7,442 nucleotides of DNA, from positions 1 through 7,442 of the forward strand of contig CAINXK010000604.1 in assembly GCA_903854805.1 (NCBI GenBank), in the 5' to 3' direction. This DNA comes from an uncultured Anaerolineae bacterium. GTDB lineage: Bacteria > Chloroflexota > Anaerolineae > Anaerolineales > Villigracilaceae. A model generated the notes under the pieces. That model worked only from the letters and a program-made list of their open reading frames with translations, made no database searches and had not been told where the DNA came from. How positions within the stretch are numbered: the stretch's first letter is position 1; the number at the start of each line of letters is the position of its first letter. Positions 1 to 6,404 of the stretch are shown piece after piece. The position numbers and the translations under genes are program-made.

Positions 1-38
1 AGCGCTGCTCACTTGCCGTGAACAGCGCTATCGTTTTT
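1..38 (+). terminator. Terminator-like hairpin at the window edge
   Basis: A perfect 7-base inverted repeat, AGCGCTG (1-7) and CAGCGCT (23-29), encloses a second 4-bp stem, TCAC (9-12) and GTGA (18-21), with a 5-base loop and a single C/A mismatch (8 and 22) between the stems. Five T's follow at 34-38, four bases after the stem. This is the form of a rho-independent terminator for a + strand gene lying before the window. The gap before the T-tract and the short T-tract make it less than ideal. The stem may extend beyond base 1, which cannot be seen. Confidence 0.55.
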
Positions 39-381
39 GCCACAGCCAACAAATATCTGGCACAACCCTTCTCAGCCATCCGGTCCATACGCAATCGCAT
101 TACCAACATCCGAACTAATTCGCAAATACTCACCTAAATTTTGAACCGTCCGCAACCGGTCGATCCCGATCGATCTGGCTTTGTTCATATTCGATTCATT
201 CTGGCAGTTTAAATTACCCGGCCGAAAGGCTATACTCTGCAGCCCCTGTAGATCCGTTGACCTGCCGCAACTCACACTTCCACGCCTGGGATATTCATCT
301 TACTCAGGCACTATTATTGGCGTTATATTGATTTTTTTTATACCATTTTTCAAATTAGTACCTGGAATTCTATATTGCTTA
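39..381. other. Intergenic region without a convincing gene
   Basis: I recognise no protein or structural RNA here on either strand. The left part (to about 300) has composition like the coding regions but only short, unrecognisable open frames. The right part is strongly AT-rich, with T-tracts at 332-339 and 346-350, as is common just upstream of a promoter. Two small inverted repeats are visible: one at 158-175, listed separately, and one pairing 284-290 with 303-309 (GCCTG with CAGGC at its core). An open frame in phase with the transporter extends back to a TTG at 181. Its hydrophobic translation comes from T-rich DNA, and the promoter lies inside it, so it is not taken as coding. Confidence 0.6.
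158..175. repeat. Short palindrome in the upstream intergenic region
   Basis: TCGATC (160-165) and GATCGA (168-173) form a perfect inverted repeat around two C's. A G/T opposition (159/174) and then a G-C pair (158/175) extend it. The symmetry could be a regulator binding site or chance. It lies more than 200 bases before the predicted promoter of the cluster, and no clear promoter overlaps it. Confidence 0.35.
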
Positions 382-410
382 TTGACTCTTGCCCTGCTTT
401 TTTGTATCAT
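382..410 (+). promoter_or_regulatory. Predicted sigma70-type promoter of the cluster
   Basis: TTGACT at 382-387 (five of six matches to the -35 consensus) and TATCAT at 405-410 (five of six to the -10 consensus) are separated by exactly 17 bases. The DNA upstream is AT-rich and could add UP-element or bending character. Transcription would start at about 416-418, giving a leader of roughly 50 bases before the transporter. No comparably good promoter was seen elsewhere in the window, so this one probably drives the whole cluster. Confidence 0.65.
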
Positions 411-419
411 CATAACAAC

Positions 420-435
420 GTTCAATAAATTGAAC
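420..435. promoter_or_regulatory. Candidate operator palindrome at the transcription start
   Basis: GTTCAATAAATTGAAC is a perfect inverted repeat with 7-base arms (420-426 and 429-435) around two A's. It begins nine bases after the -10 hexamer, so a protein bound here would sit on or just after the start of transcription, which is typical for a repressor. Size and symmetry suit a dimeric helix-turn-helix regulator, but no regulator gene is in the window to name the family. Formation of an RNA hairpin is also possible, with 6 bp and a 4-base loop. Confidence 0.5.
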
Positions 436-450
436 AATCGTACAAAAAAG

Positions 451-457
451 AGGAGAG
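451..457 (+). promoter_or_regulatory. Strong Shine-Dalgarno for the MFS transporter
   Basis: AGGAGAG lies eight bases before the ATG at 466. It is the only strong ribosome binding site in the window and it decides the start: the in-frame TTG at 181 has no such site, and the predicted promoter lies between the two. Confidence 0.8.
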
Positions 458-465
458 CGAGAGGT

Positions 466-1788
466 ATGAACATCAAACTTAGTTGGCGCAACATCATCAT
501 TGCGGCGACACTGCCCGCCATCATGGAAGTGATCTGGCAGTTATACAACACCTACGTACCTGTATTCTTGCAAGCTGGAAATCCCAGCTTCACCAATACC
601 GGCGCCACCACGGTCGGGTTTGGCCTCGGCCCAGCCTTAACCGGCTTCATCCTGGTGTTTGATAATATTGCAGGACTGTTCATTAGCCCACTTGTCGGCG
701 CCTGGAGCGACAGCCTGCGCACGCGTTGGGGACGCCGCATGCCATTCGTACTTTTTGGTGTGCCAATTGCGGTTGCCGCGTTTGTCATCATCCCGCTCAT
801 CCCGATGGGCATTAAACCCGAACTCAACGGTCAGACTGGCCAGTTGATGGGCCTGCTTGTGCCATTCATTATTTCATTAACTGTGGTGCTGGTGGCATTT
901 GCCATCGTGCGGCCAATCGCAGATGTATTGATGTTCGATATCACTCCTTCAAAACATCGTACCACTGCCAATGGAATTGCCGGCGCGATTGCTGGACTTC
1001 TGGTAGTCATTACCGCCCTGGGTGGCGCAGCATTGTATGATGTCTATGGTCCGCTTCCTTTCTGGATCGCCGCCGGGCTGACCGTTTTGATTTTGCTGCT
1101 CACCTGGGCCTGGATCAAGGAACCCGAAGAACTTGCCAGCGCCAAAGAATTGGCCGGCGAATCCTTCAACATTAAGGGAATTGTCATTTTTCTGCGCAAC
1201 CAGCCAGCGGAAAATAGGCGCAGCCTGCTCTTCCTGCTGCTCAGCAACTTGCTCGCCTATGTTGCCCTGGCCCAGATGCAGGCTTTTCTCAGTTCATACG
1301 GTGTGTTTTCGCTCGGAATGAAAGAAGGCGAAGCAGCCATGCTGGTTGCAATCCCTGCGCTGGCTTTTATGGTGATTGCCATTCCAGCTGGTTTGCTTGC
1401 GAACCGGATTGGGCGAAAAAACACACAGATCATTGGCCTGGTGGGTTATGCCATTGGCGCGCTGGTCATTTATCTATTTCCGGATAAAACCATGCTCAAC
1501 GTCGGGCTGCTGATTTGCGGTCTAACCTGGCCACTCGCCAATGTAGTCCAGGTGGCAATGATCATTGACAGTGCGCCCGTCGAAACACTGATGGGCACTT
1601 ACACAGGACTGCGCCAGATTGCTGTGACGATGGGCTTCATTATCGGTCCGGTGCTGGGTGGTTCACTGGTGCAGGCAATGGGCAACAACTACCGCTGGGT
1701 CTGGCTGATCATGTTCGTCTTTTTGGTTCTTGCGACTGTCGCCATTTTGCCAGTCACAAAGGGCGAAGCAAAAAAAGAATTGGCCTGA
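466..1788 (+). CDS. MFS transporter, sucrose-transporter (SLC45/GPH)-like
   Basis: A 440-residue integral membrane permease with about twelve hydrophobic segments (roughly residues 8-27, 55-78, 93-113, 128-150, 169-190, 196-216, 254-275, 290-312, 321-338, 343-365, 382-403 and 411-430). The loop between segments 2 and 3 carries the major-facilitator signature GAWSDSLRTRWGRRMP (78-93). This RTRWGRR-P form is typical of sucrose/maltose proton symporters of the SLC45/SUT type. A degenerate copy, LLANRIGRKN, occurs at 310-319 in the second half, as expected from the internal duplication. The start at 466 is set by the AGGAG site and the promoter at 382-410. It is the first gene of the cluster, with 21 bases to the hydrolase. 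The sugar-transporter resemblance does not fix the substrate: the neighbours suggest a peptide-like or conjugated compound, and export is not excluded. Family confident, substrate unknown. Confidence 0.88.
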   Translation: MNIKLSWRNIIIAATLPAIMEVIWQLYNTYVPVFLQAGNPSFTNTGATTVGFGLGPALTGFILVFDNIAGLFISPLVGAWSDSLRTRWGRRMPFVLFGVPIAVAAFVIIPLIPMGIKPELNGQTGQLMGLLVPFIISLTVVLVAFAIVRPIADVLMFDITPSKHRTTANGIAGAIAGLLVVITALGGAALYDVYGPLPFWIAAGLTVLILLLTWAWIKEPEELASAKELAGESFNIKGIVIFLRNQPAENRRSLLFLLLSNLLAYVALAQMQAFLSSYGVFSLGMKEGEAAMLVAIPALAFMVIAIPAGLLANRIGRKNTQIIGLVGYAIGALVIYLFPDKTMLNVGLLICGLTWPLANVVQVAMIIDSAPVETLMGTYTGLRQIAVTMGFIIGPVLGGSLVQAMGNNYRWVWLIMFVFLVLATVAILPVTKGEAKKELA

Positions 1789-1809
1789 ACATTCTTTGGG
1801 TAAAAGTGT

Positions 1810-2757
1810 ATGATTTCCATTTTGCTGGGCATCCTGGTCATGGTGATTTTGCTGGCACTCTACGCGATTTGTGCGTATTATGCTTATCACCGTGTGCAAC
1901 CTGCAGAACGCGCCTGCCTGGGCTGTGAGAGTCCAGTCACGATCAACGGTTATGATCTATATTATCGTGAGCTTGGTGTCGAGAGGGGCCGCCCCCCGGT
2001 TGTGTTAGTGCATGGTGGGCCAGGTCACTCAAGCCTGAGTTTCAAAAACAGCTTTGATTTTCTGGCTGACGAAACCCGCATTATTTATTACGATCAGCGC
2101 GGCTCTGGCAATTCGCAGATCAAACCAAACCCAGACGATTACACCGTCGAACAGCTCGTTGAAGAACTTGAGACCCTGCGCCGCGAGGTGGTCAATACCG
2201 ATAAAATCGTTGTCATTGGCCATTCGTTTGGAAGTGCGCTTGCCCAGCGATATGCACTAAAATATCCAGAGCATATTGAGAAATTGGTCCTGATCGGTGG
2301 TATTCGGATCAACAACGGCATGCATAACCGCTTTATATGGAAATGGTTCGGCCCAGCGCTGTACTCAACAGCGCTGGGCTTCCCGCCAGTCACAGCGCAA
2401 GCTGCTGACGCCTGGTTTACCCACTCTGGTGAACGTGATAACACCAAAAGGATCTTCGACCCTGGCCGAATAGACTTGCTCCAGGGTACCGGGACGGTTT
2501 CTTTTGCACCCTGGCGCGAAATTTCGCTTTCGTTAGTTGGATACGATTACAAGACCGAGATTAGCCAACTGCAAACCCCGACGATCCTCATTTACGGCGC
2601 AGCAGACAGTCCCTATACTGGCAAACCAACCGCCGATGAAATCTGTTCCATTCTCCCGAATTGCACAGTTGTCGGTTTTGACAAAAGCGGACACTGGCCC
2701 TTTCTAGAAGAGCCGGAAAAGTTTCAGCAAGTGCTGAACGATTTTCTGGTGCGCTGA
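1810..2757 (+). CDS. Membrane-anchored alpha/beta hydrolase, proline iminopeptidase-like
   Basis: A 315-residue serine hydrolase. Residues 1-26 form one hydrophobic segment, probably an uncleaved membrane anchor, followed by a CLGC pair of cysteines (36-39). The catalytic domain shows the oxyanion motif HGGPG (68-72), DQRGSG (95-100), the nucleophile elbow GHSFGS (137-142, Ser139), an acid at Asp266 in YGAADS, and His295 in SGHWPF. HGGPG with DQRGSG is characteristic of proline iminopeptidases (peptidase S33), which remove N-terminal proline. However, the elbow is GHSFGS rather than their usual GGSWGS, so another amidase, lactonase or esterase activity is possible. Few charges precede the anchor and basic residues follow it, which favours a cytoplasmic catalytic domain, but topology is uncertain. 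The ribosome binding site is weak. It lies 21 bases after the transporter, so co-transcription is likely. An 11-bp perfect inverted repeat sits inside the gene at 2351-2379. Confidence 0.85.
   Translation: MISILLGILVMVILLALYAICAYYAYHRVQPAERACLGCESPVTINGYDLYYRELGVERGRPPVVLVHGGPGHSSLSFKNSFDFLADETRIIYYDQRGSGNSQIKPNPDDYTVEQLVEELETLRREVVNTDKIVVIGHSFGSALAQRYALKYPEHIEKLVLIGGIRINNGMHNRFIWKWFGPALYSTALGFPPVTAQAADAWFTHSGERDNTKRIFDPGRIDLLQGTGTVSFAPWREISLSLVGYDYKTEISQLQTPTILIYGAADSPYTGKPTADEICSILPNCTVVGFDKSGHWPFLEEPEKFQQVLNDFLVR
2351..2379. repeat. Perfect 11-bp inverted repeat inside the hydrolase gene
   Basis: GCCCAGCGCTG (2351-2361) and CAGCGCTGGGC (2369-2379) are exact reverse complements separated by seven bases, giving a GC-rich hairpin. 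It encodes residues around 181-191 (GPALYSTALGF), where the protein is also quasi-symmetric. No T-tract follows, so it is not a standard terminator. Its inner 7 bases on each arm are identical to the stem of the hairpin at 1-29. Confidence 0.75.
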
Positions 2758-2762
2758 ATCAT

Positions 2763-2797
2763 ACCAACACCAGAGAAACTCTAGTTCTTGGTTTTTT
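2763..2797 (+). terminator. Possible weak terminator or attenuator between genes two and three
   Basis: ACCAA (2763-2767) pairs with TTGGT (2788-2792), and inside it AC (2769-2770) with GT (2784-2785) and AGAG (2772-2775) with CTCT (2779-2782), around an AAA loop. Mismatches and a small bulge interrupt the stem. A run of six T's at 2792-2797 directly follows. The form is that of an intrinsic terminator but the stem is short and imperfect, so partial read-through is more likely than full stop. It lies in the widest gap of the cluster (57 bases). Confidence 0.4.
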
Positions 2798-2814
2798 GTG
2801 GATAAAAGAAAAGC

Positions 2815-4500
2815 ATGACCTTCCCTGCCAATACTCCTCTACGCGCCCCACGTTTCAAAGGCGCCACCACGCAGTCACTATACATTTCCATGCGAGATGG
2901 CACCCGGTTAGCCGTAGATCTATCGCTTCCGAAAGGCCTGACCGCTGGCGACAATGTCTCTGCGTTATTTGCTGCCACACGCTACTGGCGAGCCCAGCAG
3001 CTGCGGGCGCCCGTGGCATGGTTTCTCAACCTGCCCGACTCGGCCCGCGATTTCTTCTGCGCCTACGGTTATGCCATCCTGCGTATTGATATGCGTGGCA
3101 CCGGAGCCTCGGAAGGTAACCAGCCGCACCCCTGGCCTGCCAGCGACCTGACCGACCTGTACGATCTGACTGAGTGGGTCACCAAGCAGCCATGGAATAA
3201 TGGACAAGTGGGCGCTTTTGGCAACTCATACCAGGCCACAACAGCCGAAATGCTTGGCGCTTGCGGTCATCCAGCCGTTACTACTGCCCTGGTACGCTTC
3301 AACGAGTATGATGTTTACACCGATATCGCCTTCCCAGGTGGGGTTCCGAACGAATTCATCCTGCGCGAATGGGCGGAATTCAATCGAGCCCTGGATGCCA
3401 ACCATCTGCCCAAGCGTATGAGCGCCATCGAAAAATTGCTTATTAGCGGCATCAAACCTGTGGAGGGCCCACTTCCACAACATGACAACCACCAGGTCGA
3501 TTCGGCACTCAAGTACGTCACCTTCCGGGATGATCGTGATCCAGAACTTGGCACAACTATTGACGGGATCAGCATCCACACCCGTCCGACTACACACAGT
3601 ATCGATCATTGGGGTAGCTGGTTCGATGCGGCCACAGCCGATGCGGTCATCAGGCGCTTTGCTAATAACCCGCGCCCACAGCGTGCTGTGATCGGCCCGT
3701 GGAATCATGGCGCCACCCAACAGGTTGGATCTCCGAAGAATTCTTTCCCGCTTCTGGCCCAAATGCGCGAAAGTCTGCGTTTTTTTGACCAGCCGCCTGT
3801 CACCCGCGAGCTGCATTACTTCACTGTCAACGAAAACAAGTGGAAAACAACCACAGAATGGCCACCGGCGGGCCTTGCAGCTACACGTTTTTATTTCCAG
3901 CCCCAAAACGTGCTCGCCGCGCTGAAACCCCAAATTCAGGGATCAAACCAATTCAGTGTTGATTTTTCCGCATCCACCGGGCTTAATAACCGCTGGCAAA
4001 CAGAGTTGGATCAGCGACCGGTAAAATACGTTGCCCAGAAAAACCTGCTAGCCTATGTCTCAGATCCGGTTGAGAAGGAGATCGAGATCACCGGCTATCC
4101 GATTGTCACCTTGTTTATCAAATCCACACACGAAGACGGCGCATTTTTCGTTTATCTCGAAGCTGTGGATGAACAAGGCGGCACTCAATACCTGACCGAG
4201 GGACAGCTGCGCGCCATCCATCGTCAAATCTCCCAAGAGACACCGCCCTACAAACAGTTTGTCCCGTATCACTCCTTTAAACGCAAGGATGCCCTGCCTC
4301 TCATTCCTGGCGAAATCGCAGAACTGACATTTGGATTGAACCCTATTTCGGTTCTGGTAAAGCAGGGATGGCGCATAAAAGTCTCGATTGCCGGCGCAGA
4401 CAACGATACTTTTTTAGCAATTCCCACAAATGGCTTCCCCTCCGTTGAAATCATATTTGGCGGCGTGAACGCATCCTTTATAGAGATTCCAATCAAATGA
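2815..4500 (+). CDS. CocE/NonD family hydrolase (X-Pro dipeptidyl-peptidase S15-like)
   Basis: A 561-residue serine hydrolase without signal peptide or membrane segment, so probably cytoplasmic. The N-terminal region has the family opening YISMRDGTRLAVDLSLP (23-39) and IDMRGTGAS (91-99). The inferred triad is Ser138 in GAFGNSYQA, Asp271 in WGSWFD and His298 in IGPWNHG, with an alpha-helical cap between them. Residues from about 400 to the end form the C-terminal jelly-roll domain (SDPVEKEIEITGYP, later EGQLRAIHR). Family members include cocaine esterase, glutaryl-7-ACA acylase, alpha-amino acid ester hydrolases and X-prolyl dipeptidyl peptidases, so ester or amide cleavage near an amino-acyl group is expected. 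The elbow ends in Ala (141) where GxSYxG is usual. The ATG at 2815 has only a weak AAAGAAAAG-type site, but the family's N-terminus fits. The stop overlaps the next start in ATGA (4497-4500). Confidence 0.88.
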   Translation: MTFPANTPLRAPRFKGATTQSLYISMRDGTRLAVDLSLPKGLTAGDNVSALFAATRYWRAQQLRAPVAWFLNLPDSARDFFCAYGYAILRIDMRGTGASEGNQPHPWPASDLTDLYDLTEWVTKQPWNNGQVGAFGNSYQATTAEMLGACGHPAVTTALVRFNEYDVYTDIAFPGGVPNEFILREWAEFNRALDANHLPKRMSAIEKLLISGIKPVEGPLPQHDNHQVDSALKYVTFRDDRDPELGTTIDGISIHTRPTTHSIDHWGSWFDAATADAVIRRFANNPRPQRAVIGPWNHGATQQVGSPKNSFPLLAQMRESLRFFDQPPVTRELHYFTVNENKWKTTTEWPPAGLAATRFYFQPQNVLAALKPQIQGSNQFSVDFSASTGLNNRWQTELDQRPVKYVAQKNLLAYVSDPVEKEIEITGYPIVTLFIKSTHEDGAFFVYLEAVDEQGGTQYLTEGQLRAIHRQISQETPPYKQFVPYHSFKRKDALPLIPGEIAELTFGLNPISVLVKQGWRIKVSIAGADNDTFLAIPTNGFPSVEIIFGGVNASFIEIPIK

Positions 4501-5285
4501 CAGACATATTATTCCATTCCCTAGATAATATCGCTATTATTACCTTAAACCGCCCTGAAGTTTTGAATGTCCTGCGGCGATCTATGTTTCAGCAGCTGTT
4601 GGATTTAATCGACCAGGCTAACCGAGATGATTCGATCCGTGTCCTGGTGATTAGCGGCGCAGGCCGGGCTTTTTCGGCTGGTATCGACCTGGATGAAGTT
4701 GCAGGCCTGTTCGATGGTACGATGACCATGCAGCAGGCTCGCGCCGAATTAAATGAAATGCAAGAATTGACCCGCCGCATGGTCAACCTGCCCAAACCAA
4801 TCATCGCCGCCATCAATGGTATGGCGATCGGCGCCGGCGCGGAGATGGCGATTGCCAGTGATATCCGCATTGCTTCGCAGACCGCATCCTTTGCTTTTGC
4901 CGAGGTCCAGCGCGGGTTGTTTGAGACCAACGGCGTCATGTACCGCCTTCCGCGTCTGGTCGGCCTGGGCCGCGCCGCCCAGGTAATGTTGACCGGCGAA
5001 AAAATCCCAGCTCAGGCCGCACTGGAGATGGGCTTGGTATCGCGGGTAGTCCCGTCGGAAATGCTGATGAACGAGGCACTGCACCTGGCACAAACCTTAG
5101 CCACGAATGCGCCGATTTCGATGCGGCTGATTAAGCAGGTCTTACACAGCTCTTATGATCTGGATCTGGAAGCGATCATGCAGCTTGAAACGGATGGCAC
5201 GCTCGAATGCCTGGCCAGCCAGGATTTACAGGAAGGCGTGCAAGCTTTTATGGAAAAACGCGCACCAAATTACACCGGAAAGTGA
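4497..5285 (+). CDS. Enoyl-CoA hydratase/isomerase (crotonase) family protein
   Basis: A 262-residue crotonase of normal length. It shows the opening ITLNRPEVLNVL (15-26), the first oxyanion-hole segment AFSAGIDLDE (58-67) and the second, NGMAIGAGAEMAIASD (107-122). By alignment to rat mitochondrial enoyl-CoA hydratase, Glu116 (in GAGAE) and Glu136 (in FAFAEVQRG) match the catalytic Glu144 and Glu164, so hydration or dehydration of an acyl-CoA is feasible. The following loop reads GLFETNGVMYRLPRLVG (140-156) where the standard enzyme has GTIPGAGGTQRL, which suggests a different substrate from ordinary beta-oxidation. No ligase or dehydrogenase accompanies it, so the source of its CoA ester is unknown. 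Its start overlaps the upstream stop by four bases, implying translational coupling. The next gene follows after 12 bases. Family assignment is firm, reaction is not. Confidence 0.9.
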   Translation: MTDILFHSLDNIAIITLNRPEVLNVLRRSMFQQLLDLIDQANRDDSIRVLVISGAGRAFSAGIDLDEVAGLFDGTMTMQQARAELNEMQELTRRMVNLPKPIIAAINGMAIGAGAEMAIASDIRIASQTASFAFAEVQRGLFETNGVMYRLPRLVGLGRAAQVMLTGEKIPAQAALEMGLVSRVVPSEMLMNEALHLAQTLATNAPISMRLIKQVLHSSYDLDLEAIMQLETDGTLECLASQDLQEGVQAFMEKRAPNYTGK

Positions 5286-5297
5286 GCCCAAGAAAAT

Positions 5298-6404
5298 ATG
5301 CCAACCATCACCAAAATTGAGATCATCCTGCTTAAAATTCCCTACCCGCACCCTTTCCGGATTGCTTTGGCAATCATGGACAGCGCCCAGAATATTGTTC
5401 TGCGTGTCCATGACAGCGACGGCCTGGTGGGCGTGGGCGAGGCCTGCCCGCCGCGATTTGTTACCGCTGAAGCGCCAGAGACAGCTTTTGAAGCCGCAAA
5501 GCTGTACGCCCAGATATTGCTGGGTAAAAATCCGCTCGAGCTGGATACGCGCCTGGCTGAGTTGGAACGCTTTATGCTCAAGAACAGCGCGGTGCGCTGC
5601 GCGTATGATCTGGCCCTCTACGATTTGCTCGCAAAACATGCAAATCTACCTTTATATGCATTACTGGGTGGCACAAAGCAGGTGGTTCACTCCAACCGCA
5701 CGATCGGCATGGATACGCCGGATGCCATGGCAATCACAGCAGCCTCTTTTGTGGCAGGTGGCGCAAAATCCCTGAAGGTCAAGGTCGGCACCAGCCGTGA
5801 CGAAGATATTGCCCGTCTGCGCGCTATCCGGCTAGCTGCCGGAGCAGGCATCGCCATACGTTTGGATGCCAACCAGGCCTGGGATGAAGCCAGCGCTATT
5901 TCTACGCTGAATGCCATGGCAGGTTGGGATGTGCAGGTCTGCGAGCAGCCGCTCCCCTACTGGAACGAAGCCGGTCTCAAGCGTGTGCGTGAACACAGCC
6001 CGATTCCGATCATGGCAGATGAAGCCATCTTTGACCATCATGATGCCTTCCGCCTGGCCGCAGCAGGTTCGGTGGATTATTTCAACATCAAGCTTGCCAA
6101 ATCCGCGGGCATCCACGGCGCGCTCAAAATCAGCGCCGTGGGTGAGGCGGCGGGAATCCAGTGTATGCTGGGAGGTATGGCCGAATCCCTGATCGGGGTC
6201 AGCGCGGGTGCTCACCTGATCTGCGCCTGCCCCAACATCGTCCTGGCTGACCTGGATTCACCCTTCCACTTCTCAGAAGATCCCACAATCGGCGGAGTCG
6301 ATTTCCAGGCAGATGGCACGGTTACCCTGAGTGATTCATCGGGGCATGGCGCAGATATAAAACCCGAATGGATTGAACGAAGCCAGAAAGCTGTAATCAC
6401 ATGA
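5298..6404 (+). CDS. Dipeptide epimerase-like enzyme, enolase superfamily (MLE/AEE subgroup)
   Basis: A 368-residue enolase-superfamily protein: an N-terminal capping domain (about 1-125) and a TIM-barrel domain. The catalytic set is complete: SLKVKVG with Lys160 and Lys162, metal ligands Asp190 (LDANQAW), Glu216 (CEQPLP) and Asp241 (MADEAIFD), and Lys265 in FNIKLAKSAG on the opposite face. Paired lysines indicate 1,1-proton transfer, that is racemisation or epimerisation. Near the C-terminus ADLDSPFHFSEDP (317-329) contains the DxD pair (Asp318, Asp320) that in L-Ala-D/L-Glu epimerases binds the dipeptide's alpha-ammonium group, which favours dipeptide epimerase over muconate cycloisomerase or o-succinylbenzoate synthase. 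The dipeptide is unknown, since this family covers many specificities. It starts 12 bases after the crotonase, with a weak ribosome binding site, and overlaps the ureohydrolase start in ATGA (6401-6404). Context argues for peptide catabolism rather than only murein recycling. Confidence 0.87.
   Translation: MPTITKIEIILLKIPYPHPFRIALAIMDSAQNIVLRVHDSDGLVGVGEACPPRFVTAEAPETAFEAAKLYAQILLGKNPLELDTRLAELERFMLKNSAVRCAYDLALYDLLAKHANLPLYALLGGTKQVVHSNRTIGMDTPDAMAITAASFVAGGAKSLKVKVGTSRDEDIARLRAIRLAAGAGIAIRLDANQAWDEASAISTLNAMAGWDVQVCEQPLPYWNEAGLKRVREHSPIPIMADEAIFDHHDAFRLAAAGSVDYFNIKLAKSAGIHGALKISAVGEAAGIQCMLGGMAESLIGVSAGAHLICACPNIVLADLDSPFHFSEDPTIGGVDFQADGTVTLSDSSGHGADIKPEWIERSQKAVIT

Noticed and set aside
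208..236. Weak promoter-like pair TTTAAA and TATACT with 17-base spacing
   Set aside because: The -35 matches only four of six, and the better promoter at 382-410 is correctly placed for the first gene. It might be a secondary start but is not supported enough to list.
72..275. Short minus-strand open frame of 67 codons
   Set aside because: I recognise no family, see no ribosome binding site, and its length is expected by chance.
284..339. Hairpin (284-309) followed by eight T's at 332-339, considered as a terminator or riboswitch platform
   Set aside because: The T-tract lies more than 20 bases after the stem, the loop is 12 bases, and no known riboswitch core was recognised.
181..465. In-frame extension of the transporter back to a TTG, with hydrophobic stretches
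   Set aside because: The strong AGGAG site before the ATG at 466 and the promoter at 382-410 lie inside or after it, and T-rich noncoding DNA gives hydrophobic residues in any case. MFS permeases normally begin close to the first segment, as at 466.
3226..3933. Long antisense open frame of 235 codons within the CocE/NonD gene
   Set aside because: It lies wholly opposite a well-supported gene with complete motifs, and its translation shows no family or domain that I recognise.
5155..5775. Open frame of 206 codons across the crotonase-epimerase junction
   Set aside because: It overlaps two firmly assigned genes in another frame and its tryptophan- and arginine-rich translation looks like a frame shadow.
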